Assembly (NCBI RefSeq): GCF_030068455.1
Contig: NZ_JAQOSQ010000003.1
Coordinates: 186,001-250,000 of the forward strand
Direction of reading: 5' to 3'
DNA: 64,000 nucleotides
DNA from: Roseofilum casamattae BLCC-M143
GTDB taxonomy: Bacteria; Cyanobacteriota; Cyanobacteriia; Cyanobacteriales; Desertifilaceae
Numbering within the stretch: the first letter of the stretch is position 1; each line of letters starts with the position of its first letter. The notes beneath the pieces are model-generated. The model had not been told where the DNA came from, made no database searches, and saw only the letters and a list, made by a program, of their open reading frames with translations. Below, piece by piece: positions 1 through 9,266 of this stretch. A program made the position numbers and the translations under genes.

Positions 1-279
1 TTCTCCATAGCGCTGGGTCGTTTCTGCTAAGACTCGTACTTGTTCGGATGTTAGGATGCCGTTAGGGGTTCGCATCCGTAACATGAATTTACCTGGGGTA
101 ACCGGTCGAAAGAAAATGCCCAGCCACTTGAGTCGTTGGTCTCGGTCGGTTTCATCAATTGCTTCCCAGCCAATACTGGCAAAGTGGTCTAATTCATTTT
201 TGACTGCCAAGCCATCTTTCTCGGCTTTAAATCGTTCAAATTTGTTGAGTTTTACATTGGAGGGGGCTGTGGTTGTCAT
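1..279 (-). CDS. nirA: ferredoxin-nitrite reductase, N-terminal part (cut by window edge)
   Basis: The visible 93 codons encode the start of ferredoxin-dependent nitrite reductase, which reduces nitrite to ammonium with six electrons using siroheme and a [4Fe-4S] cluster. The translation shows KLNKFERFKAEKDGLAVK and the block FFRPVTPGKFMLRMR followed by PNGILTSEQ, typical of cyanobacterial NirA. The catalytic cysteines lie beyond the window. The start is the ATG at 279. The paralogous ferredoxin-sulfite reductase is the alternative. The N-terminal wording and the NtcA-type promoter upstream (nitrogen control) both favour nirA. Confidence 0.88.
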   Translation of the reverse strand, partial: MTTTAPSNVKLNKFERFKAEKDGLAVKNELDHFASIGWEAIDETDRDQRLKWLGIFFRPVTPGKFMLRMRTPNGILTSEQVRVLAETTQRYGE

Positions 280-412
280 AATAATGAAGAACTCTAGTCG
301 TTCTCAAGGGGGAGCTGAGGGATTGCTGTTAGATGGCGATCGCCAAAGATGCTTGGACTCCAATCTTAGGTGAGTCCTGGGTTGAGTTAGGATTTTCCTG
401 GAATTAGCGAAC

Positions 413-454
413 ATCGTAGAGGGATTATCTTGAGTCTTTCGTATTAGACATTAC
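413..454 (-). promoter_or_regulatory. NtcA-activated promoter of nirA
   Basis: On the minus strand, GTA-N8-TAC (GTAATGTCTAATAC, 454 to 441) is followed after exactly 22 nt by TACGAT (418 to 413), which fits the TAN3T -10 box. This is the class II NtcA promoter layout of cyanobacterial nitrogen genes. The transcript would start near 405, giving a leader of roughly 125 nt before nirA. The rest of the gap 280-643 holds no other gene I can support. Confidence 0.8.
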
Positions 455-643
455 AAATTTTTTCTAATTATGAAGAAAGCATATACTAAATATGCGATTG
501 TTGTATGGAGATTAGAGTTGAGATTGGCTGAAAGCTTTATGTGTTAAGAACTAAAGGGTTATGGGTATCGACTCAATCAATGTAAACAAATGATAAGTGA
601 CCGAGAATCGGTAGAACAGATTAACGATTAAGGATATTTGCAA

Positions 644-2698
644 ATGCCAGAGGATTTTCCGAGACGCTCGGTCCCAAAGTCGTTGGACGACGAGGTGTTG
701 GCCAAACTGCGAAATGCGTTGCTCCCTCCAGAAGAAACCGAGTCGAAAAGCGAACCCGAGGAACGAAAAGAGCAACTGACTCAGCGAAAGCAACAAGAGA
801 GGCAGCCAAACGAGCGACTGCACGAGATAATGCCTGCGGTTCTCGAGCAAGTGAAACGCTATCTGATCGATTCTCCGACAACAGTGGCGCAATGGCTGAC
901 TCCGGCAGTGCAAGAGGCGATCGCTGGCAACCGACGGCAAATTGCGGAAGGAATTGTTCCTCTATTGCCGCCATCTCTGGGGAGCCGAGAGCCGACGATG
1001 ACTCGCCAGAAGTGGGATCGCCTGTTAGAGATATTGATTGCGGAGGTTAACGATCGCCTCGAAGCGTCGGAGCACAGAACGCAGCAAGCTCTGGAACGGA
1101 TCGTTTTTGCATCTTTGATTGATGCGATCGCCCAGCAGTCTGGAGAATTAGTCGAAATTATCTTGCCGGAGCTGGTTCCTCCCCTACAAGCCCAACTAAA
1201 ACAGGCGCTCCAACCCTACCTACAGCAGCAAGAGCGCCTTCTGTCCGAGCAGCTGCAACAGGAGATCGATCGGTTAGTGGCGCAACGCCTAGAGAGTTGG
1301 AGAGATGAGTGGAAGGCTGCCTTGTCTCCAACCCAAGAGGCGATCGCAGCTTTGCCATCAGTAGAAGAATTACAGCCCGAGATCGCAGCTCAAGTACAGA
1401 GCCAATTGTCGCAACAGTTATCGCAACAATTACCCGAGTACGTGCAAACCCAAATTGCCGGACAATTACCCGACACTTCCCAATGGGTACAACAGTTGAC
1501 TCCCACCCTCGAGAGTTTAATCGAACAGCGGGTGGAACAAGTTCAAGAGGACTTATTAGAACAAGTCCAATTATCAGAGGCTCCAGATCTACAACGCATA
1601 GAATCTGCTATGCTAAATCGCTTACAAGGGTCAATTGACGATCGCATTCAAAGTGCCCTGGCTGAGTTACCTCCAGCACAGAGCGCAATTGAACCCATCA
1701 AGCAACCGACACCCGAAGAATTGATGGCAGCGATAAAACCCGCTCTGGAACAATTCATTCTCTCGCGCATTCCACCACCCGAATCTAGCCAAGCGCCTCC
1801 AATTGCCGGAACGGTAACGACTAAAAAGCGCCTGCCAGGTACCTCTATCTCCAAAAGAGGATGGATAATCGTTGCTGCCATTACCGCGATCGTTCTGTTA
1901 TCGGTAGGATGGCTATTCTACCGTTCGGTGCGGGCAACGCGGTTGAGCGAGAAACTCACTCAGCAATTAACGAATACTCCCGAGTTAGCGCCTTATCGCC
2001 TGCGCGCTCGGGTGAAAGGCGATATAGTGCACCTGAGCGGCCAATTACCCAATTTGAGATTACAACAAATGGCAGAAGAAGCGATCGCAGCCCATCAGCC
2101 CGATCTCTTCATTGAAACGGCTGTGGAGTTACTGCCCGCTCCTCTGTTACCCGAAGAAATTCAAGCAGAGGTTACTCGAGTTGAGGCTGCATTAGATCGC
2201 TTAGATGGAATCTCTATTTCTGCTGACTACAACTCAGAACAAGCGAACGTTAACATAACGGGGACAGTTATCCAGGAAGCAGATGGGAGCAAGATCGCCC
2301 AAGCCTTTGCCGCTATACCCGGCATTCGTTCGGTGACGAATACGGTTAAAGTCCAGCCTCCGGATATTCCAATTCGAGTTTATTTCTCGGTCAATTCAGC
2401 CCAGTTAGCCACTGTCGATTTGCGGGCAAAAATTATTCCTCTCGTCAGTTTATTGAAGAAGTATCCCGAGTTAAGGATTAACATTGTCGGTTATATCAGT
2501 CCCGCTCAAGAAGCCAAAAAGGGCATCGGCTTGAGTCGGCAGCGAGCCGAAAATGTGAAGAAGGTGCTGATGCAGCAAGGTATTGACCCGAAACGGCTGC
2601 AGGTGGAGGCGATCGCCTATCCTCCTCCCGATGTTAATCCCAAGCAGCCGGATTGGCTGAAGCGAGCAACGGTATTTTATCCAGTCTCTGGTTTGTAG
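644..2698 (+). CDS. OmpA-family envelope protein with BON-like domains
   Basis: A 684-aa envelope protein. Residues about 1-400 are Gln/Glu-rich and helical with many amphipathic segments. One membrane helix follows near 406-427 (GWIIVAAITAIVLLSVGWLF). Next comes a region with two BON-like repeats (about 435-570). The C-terminus is an OmpA/MotB-like peptidoglycan-binding domain (about 576-680: IRVYFSVNSAQL, then LSRQRAENVKKVLMQQGID). The likely topology is a cytoplasmic N-terminus with a periplasmic wall-binding end. I chose the ATG at 644, with AGGA 9 nt upstream, over the in-frame TTG at 638, which is too close to that site. Its exact role is unknown. Confidence 0.85.
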   Translation: MPEDFPRRSVPKSLDDEVLAKLRNALLPPEETESKSEPEERKEQLTQRKQQERQPNERLHEIMPAVLEQVKRYLIDSPTTVAQWLTPAVQEAIAGNRRQIAEGIVPLLPPSLGSREPTMTRQKWDRLLEILIAEVNDRLEASEHRTQQALERIVFASLIDAIAQQSGELVEIILPELVPPLQAQLKQALQPYLQQQERLLSEQLQQEIDRLVAQRLESWRDEWKAALSPTQEAIAALPSVEELQPEIAAQVQSQLSQQLSQQLPEYVQTQIAGQLPDTSQWVQQLTPTLESLIEQRVEQVQEDLLEQVQLSEAPDLQRIESAMLNRLQGSIDDRIQSALAELPPAQSAIEPIKQPTPEELMAAIKPALEQFILSRIPPPESSQAPPIAGTVTTKKRLPGTSISKRGWIIVAAITAIVLLSVGWLFYRSVRATRLSEKLTQQLTNTPELAPYRLRARVKGDIVHLSGQLPNLRLQQMAEEAIAAHQPDLFIETAVELLPAPLLPEEIQAEVTRVEAALDRLDGISISADYNSEQANVNITGTVIQEADGSKIAQAFAAIPGIRSVTNTVKVQPPDIPIRVYFSVNSAQLATVDLRAKIIPLVSLLKKYPELRINIVGYISPAQEAKKGIGLSRQRAENVKKVLMQQGIDPKRLQVEAIAYPPPDVNPKQPDWLKRATVFYPVSGL

Positions 2699-2831
2699 TA
2701 ATTACATTTAATAATGCGTTTATCGCATAATTGTACCAGATTCTGTCATCCCAACTACCAAAAAATGAGGAGAATTTGCTTAGGGTGTTCCCATTGACTA
2801 CTCGCTCAGTCTAAATATTATAGACATTGCA

Positions 2832-4103
2832 ATGAAGGGTTTAAAGACAACAAGGGCGAGACGATCGCCAATTCAAAGTCGCGAAGACCGCGATATTAGT
2901 GCGTTATCTGCGCAGTTTTATCAATCGGTGCAGGACTGGAAACGTCAGGACTCCCAGGTATGGGTCGGTCGCGAGAGCGAGTTGCTGGAATTGGGCTTAG
3001 AGGTCTTAGCATTGGGGGACTTCCAGGTGCGATGGGATGCGGCCAAGCTGTTACCCGAGTTGGGGACAATGGCGATCGCTCCCTTATTAGAATGGCTGGC
3101 CGATGAAGATGCAGAAGAAGAATTGCGATGGTTCGCCGGCTCAATCTTAGAAACCTTTAATCAACCCGATACAATTGCGGTATTAGCCGAAGTCTTGCAA
3201 AAAACGGATAGCGAGGCTCTGCGCCAATTAGTCTCCCAAATTTTGGGCAGTTATGGCACGAGTGCGCTGCCGACCCTGAAAGAATTACTCGCTACAGAAC
3301 ATACCAGGAACTGGGCAGTTCGCGCCCTCAGTTGTATCTGCGATCGCCAGGTGGTGGACTTGCTGCTGGATGTTATCCCCGATCGAGACCCTCAAGTTTA
3401 CGCACAAGCCCTGGAAATCTTAAGTTGTTGGAGAGATCCTCGGGCAATTCCAGCTTTGATGAAAGGGTTAGAGTCCACGATGTCCAAAGTGCGTTATGCG
3501 GCAGTTGTCGGGTTGGGAATACGAGCAAAAAGTGGTGTTTGTCCTTCAATTTCAACCGAACAGGTGGTGAAAGGACTGCGCGATCGCCTTTGGGATTTTA
3601 ATCTCTCGGTTTGCGAGCAGGCAGCCATGGCACTCGGGAGGCTCGCGACCGTTAGCTCGGCGATCGCCTTACATACAATTATGCGTTCTGAGTCTACTCC
3701 TGAATCGTTGAGGATAACGGCAATTCGCTCCTTAGGATGGATAGCAGAAGATCGGGCAGATCCCGTATCGCAGCCGGCATATCTAGCTCTACAGTGCTTA
3801 TTGGAAATGTTGTATCCAGGAATACTTGAAGAGAACAGTTGGTTGGAGTTAGTCCAAGCCTTGGGACGGGTTCAGCATTGGCAACTGCAACAGCAAGGGA
3901 GTGCGGCATTAGTGAAGTGCTTGCAGGAGCGATCGTTGAGTTTGCGGGTACAGGGCGCGATCGCCTTGAATTTGGGTTACCTGCAACAAGAGGATGCAAT
4001 TTCCACTCTGGTGGAGTTAGCCAGTCAAGAGGATATGACAGTTCGCTTGCACGCGATCGCCGGTTTGAAAGCGTTAGGAGTGTCTGAATACCCAAAGCTA
4101 TAA
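2832..4103 (+). CDS. HEAT-repeat protein
   Basis: 423 aa made almost wholly of HEAT/PBS-lyase-like helical repeats of about 30 residues. Examples are RWDAAKLLPELGTMAIAPLL, AVRALSCICDRQVVDLLLDV and VRLHAIAGLKALGV. Such proteins are usually scaffolds or adaptors. In cyanobacteria some relatives (CpcE/F type) are bilin lyases, but nothing here specifically indicates lyase function. No signal peptide or membrane helix is visible, so it is probably cytoplasmic. It follows the OmpA-like gene on the same strand after 133 nt and may share its transcript. Confidence 0.82.
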   Translation: MKGLKTTRARRSPIQSREDRDISALSAQFYQSVQDWKRQDSQVWVGRESELLELGLEVLALGDFQVRWDAAKLLPELGTMAIAPLLEWLADEDAEEELRWFAGSILETFNQPDTIAVLAEVLQKTDSEALRQLVSQILGSYGTSALPTLKELLATEHTRNWAVRALSCICDRQVVDLLLDVIPDRDPQVYAQALEILSCWRDPRAIPALMKGLESTMSKVRYAAVVGLGIRAKSGVCPSISTEQVVKGLRDRLWDFNLSVCEQAAMALGRLATVSSAIALHTIMRSESTPESLRITAIRSLGWIAEDRADPVSQPAYLALQCLLEMLYPGILEENSWLELVQALGRVQHWQLQQQGSAALVKCLQERSLSLRVQGAIALNLGYLQQEDAISTLVELASQEDMTVRLHAIAGLKALGVSEYPKL

Positions 4104-4175
4104 ACAAGGTAACGGTAACCCAATTTATCGGAGGTTAATAATCAGCGATCGAGTCAGTCTTCATTCTCGAATGAG

Positions 4176-5453
4176 CTAGTGCATACTAGGATTGACTTGG
4201 AATTGGCAATTGGCCTCCAGTGCGTTGGAGAGATAATCTTTGAAAACGAGTTTTAAAGTAAATCCTTCGGTACTTTTGTCCAAAAACGAACGCCGTGCTA
4301 AAGAGGCGATCGCATGGCTGATTTCGATGGCTGGCATAGGTTGTAAACTCGACTCTAGTTGATGGATGGAAATGGGTTTTGCTGCTGTTGCCAACTGGTA
4401 CGAGATTCGCCGTTCCGATTCTGAGAGCCGCTCTAATTGCTCCTGAATAAAAGTGCTAATATCGCGACTCACCTGAGTGGTTCCTTGTTTGAGAAACTCG
4501 CTGACGTTTCCATCAAAAACTTCTTTAATAAAGGCGGCAATCATCTTTAAAAGTGAAGGATTACCCGCACAGATTTCGATTAAGGTATCCCATTGCTCTG
4601 GCTCTGATAAGCCTTTGGATTGCAAGATAGCTTTAGCGTCATTTCCTAGTCCGGAAAGCAGATAAGAACGAACGGGTAAGTTTTGTCCTTCTAGAAATGA
4701 AAACTCCCAGGGTTTTTCTCGACTGGCGAGGAGAAAACAGCTTTGATGGTTGAGTTCGCCGATCTGTTTGAGAAATCGACTGTAAACTTTATAGTCTTGG
4801 GGGTAATGGCCGACGAGAGTGCCACTGCTCAGGATAGATTCTAAGCTATCGAGGATAATCAGACAATTGTAACGACGTAAGTAACGAATCAGTAGAGAAA
4901 GGCGATCGTCAAGACGGTTGGGTAGATCGATCGCCGAGTTCTGAGCAAAACTATTCAGCCATATTGCTAACAGTTCGGTTAACCGAGGAGATTGGCGCAG
5001 GGATGTAAACATTATATAGTCAAATTTAGATTGAACCTGTTGGGCTAATTTGACCGCTAGAGAGGTTTTTCCAATACCACCCACACCCCATAACCCCACC
5101 AAGCGGCAACGATCTTCAACTAACCATCGCTTCAGTTCGTCCAGTTCGCGGGTACGCCCGCAAAAAAAGCTGACATCAGGAGCTTCTCCCCATTTGATGT
5201 AGGGTTCTTTCGCAGGAATTGTTTCGGTAACCTCTTTCCAATTCACTCCGACTGCACCGCAAATATCGATAAAGGTATCTTGGCGAATGGGATGCTGTCG
5301 CCAAAATCGCTTGATGGTTGCCAGGCTGGTATTCGCTGCTGTCAACCATGCCGTAGATTGTCGAGTCCACCCTTTCTGGTTTCTGGCGCGATCGAGGATC
5401 GAAAGCGCATTAGTAGAAATTTTGAGTGTAGATTCCCTGTAAGAAGAACTCAT
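4176..5453 (-). CDS. NB-ARC ATPase with N-terminal HTH, no C-terminal repeats
   Basis: 425 aa. Residues about 10-78 resemble the helix-turn-helix-like domain that precedes many cyanobacterial STAND ATPases (RNQKGWTRQSTAWLTAANTS, TIKRFWRQ, FIDICGAVGVNWKEV). The NB-ARC core has the P-loop GVGGIGKTS at 123-131, Walker B LIILDSLE at 198-205, and a winged-helix part to the end. Relatives usually continue into WD40 or TPR repeats that sense a ligand. Here the protein stops right after the segment FTLKLVFKDYLSNAL, so the sensor is absent. It could be a natural short form or a truncated gene. Related proteins act in signalling and biological conflict; the target is unknown. Confidence 0.82.
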   Translation of the reverse strand: MSSSYRESTLKISTNALSILDRARNQKGWTRQSTAWLTAANTSLATIKRFWRQHPIRQDTFIDICGAVGVNWKEVTETIPAKEPYIKWGEAPDVSFFCGRTRELDELKRWLVEDRCRLVGLWGVGGIGKTSLAVKLAQQVQSKFDYIMFTSLRQSPRLTELLAIWLNSFAQNSAIDLPNRLDDRLSLLIRYLRRYNCLIILDSLESILSSGTLVGHYPQDYKVYSRFLKQIGELNHQSCFLLASREKPWEFSFLEGQNLPVRSYLLSGLGNDAKAILQSKGLSEPEQWDTLIEICAGNPSLLKMIAAFIKEVFDGNVSEFLKQGTTQVSRDISTFIQEQLERLSESERRISYQLATAAKPISIHQLESSLQPMPAIEISHAIASLARRSFLDKSTEGFTLKLVFKDYLSNALEANCQFQVNPSMH

Positions 5454-5838
5454 GACTGACCCCTTTATTAAGTAATTGTGCTGAAAAATAAGTCACTTTT
5501 TTATATTAGTTTTTCACAGATGTATTGTACATCTGCTTAACACCCTGAACCTTCAACTAGAAATAATTGGATTTCGGACGCTATTATTCTTTGGATTACA
5601 AAAATTAACATTTGTCTGAGGAAAAATCTCTTGCGAACTCGAGAATAAACTACTTTTTAGTCCAAATAATAGCTCAATCATCTGCAAGAAGTGAGCCAGC
5701 CAATGAACCATTAGAAGAGCTAAAATATTGAGCTAACGTTGAGCCAATTGAGTCTATACAGTTGCTCTAGTATTGTATTCAGCCATCAAAGAGCTAGTGT
5801 TGGCTTTGTTGCAATCTAAATAAACAATAGACGGAAAA
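5454..5838. other. divergent intergenic region of the NB-ARC and PEP-CTERM genes
   Basis: 385 AT-rich bases with no coding potential that I can support. They hold a perfect 19-bp palindrome (listed separately). From about 5670 to 5805 there are scattered copies of GAGCTA/GAGCCA (for example TTGAGCTAACGTTGAGCCAA). No convincing -10/-35 pair stands out. The region must contain promoters for both flanking genes. Confidence 0.5.
5517..5535. promoter_or_regulatory. operator-like palindrome CAGATGTA-TTG-TACATCTG
   Basis: Two perfect 8-bp arms separated by TTG lie 64 nt upstream of the NB-ARC ATPase start. The size suits a dimeric repressor. Because the adjacent protein carries an N-terminal HTH-like domain, self-regulation is possible, but that is inference. 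Confidence 0.45.
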
Positions 5839-6837
5839 ATGTTGAAAACTATGCAATTACCGGCGAAAAATTCAGTCCATTTTGCGCATTCTTTCTCCGG
5901 CTTTATGCGTCCGATAGTAACGATCGGCACGGCAGTAGTATTAATAGGAGTTGGTGCTAATAAAGCGCTTGCCGATCCACCTCCAAATCCTCCACTTCCT
6001 GATATCTTTTGTTTCCGGATTACTGATATTGATGCAGTTACCGATCCAGAAGGAGATAAATTTCAAATCGAGTTTGAGGTGCTCAACTGGACTCATTTGC
6101 CAGCAACAGATGTTGATATTGCCCTTGATATTGCAACTGATGTCTCTTTTGACGCTGCGTTCATCGATGCCAACGGCCGGCCGCTCGGACCTGGGGATAG
6201 TCCTCCTCCAGGAAATCTGAATACTGTCAACGACTGGAGCGTAACGACTCAAACCGATACCTATGTTCGTTGGGATGCAGGGACACCTATTCCAAAAATT
6301 GATTTATTAGGAGGTGAACTAGCACCTTTTATTACCCCTGGCAATCCTGAAACCATTGATGATGGCCCTAATGTTCTAGATGGTTTCGTACTCCAGGTCG
6401 ATGATTGGGATCCAGGCGAGATACTATCGTTTAACTGGTTCCTGACCAATAACGGTACGCCTATTGGTACTGCAGGTGGTGGCAATCCTTATGGCTTTGG
6501 AGTTGTAAACATTGCACGTATTGATGGCGCTGAAGATCTACTTGGTAGTCCTGTTTTTCAGGGTAATACAGGTTTTAGAGATGGCCCAATAGAGTTTGCC
6601 AACAATTCTAATATTCTGCCTGGAGGTGAGAGGTTTGCGATGGAGATGGCTGGGGGAATCACCGCCGGGTTTCAAAATCCAGATGACTCTACCAATATTT
6701 GTGGTCCTAATGGCTGTCCTGTCAATGCTGTTCCCGAACCCGCAAGTACTTTAATTGGTTCAGGCTTACTGGTAGGAATTGGAGGAGTGTTGAAACGGCG
6801 TTCTCATAAGGATAAGAAAACGTCTGGACAAGCTTGA
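5839..6837 (+). CDS. PEP-CTERM sorting-domain exported protein
   Basis: 332 aa with an N-terminal signal peptide (hydrophobic stretch IVTIGTAVVLIGVGANKALA, cleavage likely after ALA). The acidic, Gly/Pro/Asp-rich extracellular body has no domain that I recognise. The C-terminus is a PEP-CTERM signal: VPEPAST, a hydrophobic helix LIGSGLLVGIGGVL, then a basic tail KRRSHKDKK. Such tails are processed by exosortases, and an exosortase gene lies only 830 bp downstream on the same strand, so this is a likely resident substrate. A weak ribosome site (GACGGAA) precedes the ATG at 5839. The gene has few HIP1 sites compared with its neighbours. Confidence 0.88.
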   Translation: MLKTMQLPAKNSVHFAHSFSGFMRPIVTIGTAVVLIGVGANKALADPPPNPPLPDIFCFRITDIDAVTDPEGDKFQIEFEVLNWTHLPATDVDIALDIATDVSFDAAFIDANGRPLGPGDSPPPGNLNTVNDWSVTTQTDTYVRWDAGTPIPKIDLLGGELAPFITPGNPETIDDGPNVLDGFVLQVDDWDPGEILSFNWFLTNNGTPIGTAGGGNPYGFGVVNIARIDGAEDLLGSPVFQGNTGFRDGPIEFANNSNILPGGERFAMEMAGGITAGFQNPDDSTNICGPNGCPVNAVPEPASTLIGSGLLVGIGGVLKRRSHKDKKTSGQA

Positions 6838-6854
6838 GAGTTGAATGAACCAAT

Positions 6855-6891
6855 ATCGAGGGATTGAAGTTGGCGATCGCTCTCCCTCGAT
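6855..6891 (+). terminator. hairpin after the PEP-CTERM gene
   Basis: ATCGAGGG (6855-6862) pairs with CCCTCGAT (6884-6891) across a 21-nt loop that includes a HIP1 site. There is no T-run. It may slow or partly end transcription between the substrate gene and the sorting genes; this is weak evidence. Confidence 0.3.
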
Positions 6892-6936
6892 GCTCTCTCG
6901 ATCTTTGCGATCGCTTAATTAAAGGACATTAACGTT

Positions 6937-7611
6937 ATGAACCCAATTGCGAAAACCGTTACTCTCCTGGGCATCGTTACAGCATTGAGTAGTTTGAGTA
7001 TGGCGTGCGAATTGCACTTACCACACGCCTTGAATCACCAGACGAATGCCGAACACTTTTATCAGCAAGGATTAGCACGAGCCAAACAAGGGAATTATGA
7101 AATTGCGATCGAGCAATATGCTAAGGCTTTGCAAATTAATCCTAATTATGCTGAAGCTTACAATAATCGGGGTAATGCCTACTTTGAACTAGGCAATCAA
7201 CGAGAAGCGATCGCCCATTACAATCGTGCCTTAGAAATTAATCCCGAGCTTGCCGAAATCTACTATAACCGAGGGTTTGCACGCTACCAATTGGGCGATC
7301 GGAAAGGAGCGATCGCCGATTACGATCGAGCGCTGGAAATTGACCCCAATTATCTTCAAGCATATGGCAATCGAGCGGTTGTACGCTCTCATTTAGGAGA
7401 CTATCAAGGTGCAATTGAAGATTATAGCCAAGTCTTGCAATTTAAACCCGAGCTTGCTGAAGTCTACTATAACCGTGGCTTTACTTATTCTCAACTGGGC
7501 GATCGCCAAAAAGCCATTGAAGATTTAAATCAAGCCGATCGACTCTTCAGCCGCCATGGGAATCTTAGAGGATCGCTCAAAACGCACGAGCTGATCGGTC
7601 AACTTCAGTAG
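6937..7611 (+). CDS. secreted or lipid-anchored TPR protein
   Basis: 224 aa. The N-terminus is a signal sequence ending in LSSLSMAC, with Cys24 a possible lipidation site, although the -3 residue is not the usual Leu. The rest is four to five tetratricopeptide repeats (AEAYNNRGNAYFELGNQREA, then LAEIYYNRGFARYQLGDR and further copies). TPR proteins act as protein-binding scaffolds. Its place directly before the exosortase gene suggests a role in handling exported PEP-CTERM proteins or a polysaccharide export complex, which is inference. ATG 6937 follows an AAAGGA-like ribosome site. Confidence 0.85.
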   Translation: MNPIAKTVTLLGIVTALSSLSMACELHLPHALNHQTNAEHFYQQGLARAKQGNYEIAIEQYAKALQINPNYAEAYNNRGNAYFELGNQREAIAHYNRALEINPELAEIYYNRGFARYQLGDRKGAIADYDRALEIDPNYLQAYGNRAVVRSHLGDYQGAIEDYSQVLQFKPELAEVYYNRGFTYSQLGDRQKAIEDLNQADRLFSRHGNLRGSLKTHELIGQLQ

Positions 7612-7668
7612 TTGCATATCTATTGGGTGATTTACGTCAATTTACTTGACTCGGTTGAGACACCTGTT

Positions 7669-8556
7669 ATGAATAAAACTATGTTATGTGAAGATACGTC
7701 AAAGAGAAAGGATCGTTTACTCCAAATTTCGATTCAACCAAAATTTTGGGTATTGGGTATCGCTGTTTCCCTGATGTCAGTTTACCTCAATTTAATTTGG
7801 AAAGTGGGCAGTTATGGTTGGCTGAATAATAATCTAATTTTCTGGATTGCTATTGTCTATTTGTTGTGGAATAAGCGAAATAAACTTCAATTTAATAGTG
7901 GAATGGGTTCGGCGATCGCAGGCACCGCGATCGTTGCATTAGGACTGCTCAAGAGTACCCATATTACAGGGCCCGGTCCAGTTTTGAATGCGTTACCGTT
8001 TATTTATATTTTGGGTTTAGTTCTTCTAGCTTCCGGCGTTCGAGGATTACACCAATATTGGCAAGAATTGCTGCTCTTTTTTATCTGGTCTTTCCCTAAA
8101 TTATTGCTAGTCAAACCATTGGATGCTGGACTGCAAATTTCTGAGTTAACAGCTAAATCTGTTTCCTTTATTCTCTGGTATTTAGGGTTTAATGTCGATC
8201 GCCAAGGCGTTACCGTTCATTTACCGACAGGAGGAATTACTATTACCTCAGAATGTGCGGGAATCTTAACCATGTTCTGGCTAGTGCAAATTGCGCTTAT
8301 TTTCTTAATGATTTTCCCCAATAATTGGTTACAGAAAATTGGAATTCCCCTATTAGCCATCCTGATTGGATTTTCTGTCAATGTTTTTCGGTTAAGTCTT
8401 CTAGCTTTTTTCGTTTCCGATCGCGAACTCTTTCACTACTGGCATAGTGGAGATGGATCGGGAATATTTCGGATCGTTTGTATCCTCGCTTTTGGTCTGC
8501 TGTGCTGGTTTTGCGTGCAAGAACAACCGGAGTCTGAGGAGTTCCAAGAATTATGA
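7669..8556 (+). CDS. cyanoexosortase (transpeptidase-like sorting enzyme)
   Basis: 295 aa, about eight membrane helices. Exosortases are membrane cysteine enzymes thought to cleave PEP-CTERM tails and attach the protein to an acceptor. The three catalytic residues are visible: Cys196 in TSECAG, Arg241 in VNVFRLS, and His259 in HSGDGSGIF (HxxxGxxxF pattern). The reading frame is open from a TTG at 7612. I chose ATG 7669 because the protein then begins as a normal membrane protein. The partner gene overlaps by 4 nt (ATGA). Whether it belongs to cyanoexosortase subclass A or B cannot be settled by eye. The nearby HpsJ-like gene is typical of these loci. Confidence 0.88.
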   Translation: MNKTMLCEDTSKRKDRLLQISIQPKFWVLGIAVSLMSVYLNLIWKVGSYGWLNNNLIFWIAIVYLLWNKRNKLQFNSGMGSAIAGTAIVALGLLKSTHITGPGPVLNALPFIYILGLVLLASGVRGLHQYWQELLLFFIWSFPKLLLVKPLDAGLQISELTAKSVSFILWYLGFNVDRQGVTVHLPTGGITITSECAGILTMFWLVQIALIFLMIFPNNWLQKIGIPLLAILIGFSVNVFRLSLLAFFVSDRELFHYWHSGDGSGIFRIVCILAFGLLCWFCVQEQPESEEFQEL

Positions 8557-9218
8557 ATCTTTCTGAAAAATTTCGACTGCCCATACTAGCTGTCAATGCT
8601 ATTTTAGTGGTGTTAACGTTAGGTAAAATCACGATCGATCCAACCATTGGGCGATCGCCAGAGTATCGGTTACCTCTCCAGATCGCTTTACCAGGGTGGA
8701 AACCACTAGAAAGTCAGACCATTGACTCTCAATATCAATATCCAGATAGTTTAGCAAGCAACAGCTATCAATTTATTCAGGATAATTTATTATTAACTAT
8801 AGAGATGCATTATTTGAGTAATACAGATGGAGAGGTGGCTAGTTATATTCAAAACTATACTGGGATAACTATGGAAAGCGATCGCTTATCTCTATTTATA
8901 CGAGAACGAGAGAATATCGGTTTCTATACTCTATTTGTTCGTGAAAATAAAGCCTATCTAAGTGCCTGCATTAACCCACGAGGAAAGACAACAGTGACCT
9001 CCGCACAATTTAACCACAACCGATATACCTATGACCTTAAGATACAACGTTTTATTCGTTGGTTGGTCAGTCGAGTTGATATTTGGGAAGACCATTGTCT
9101 TTGGTCTCACTTGTCAATAAATATCGATCCAAATTCTCTAGAAAAAACTTATTCTCTGCTAGAACAAGCTTGGATTGATTTATATCACCAACAAGATATG
9201 GATGGGTCAACAACCTAA
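8553..9218 (+). CDS. cyanoexosortase system-associated protein
   Basis: 221 aa with one N-terminal membrane helix (LPILAVNAILVVLTLGKITI) and a periplasmic domain containing LPGWKPLES. This resembles the EpsI-like partner encoded beside cyanoexosortases. The start overlaps the exosortase stop by 4 nt, so translation is probably coupled. Its biochemical role is not known; partners of this type are presumed to help the sorting reaction. Confidence 0.8.
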   Translation: MNLSEKFRLPILAVNAILVVLTLGKITIDPTIGRSPEYRLPLQIALPGWKPLESQTIDSQYQYPDSLASNSYQFIQDNLLLTIEMHYLSNTDGEVASYIQNYTGITMESDRLSLFIRERENIGFYTLFVRENKAYLSACINPRGKTTVTSAQFNHNRYTYDLKIQRFIRWLVSRVDIWEDHCLWSHLSINIDPNSLEKTYSLLEQAWIDLYHQQDMDGSTT

Positions 9219-9266
9219 GTCTGTATCGAGCAATTATGACTCTACTCAAATTAAGGAATTACTCTC

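Noticed and set aside
1-279. Sulfite reductase instead of nitrite reductase
   Set aside because: The N-terminal wording fits NirA better and the perfect NtcA promoter upstream is typical of nitrogen assimilation genes.
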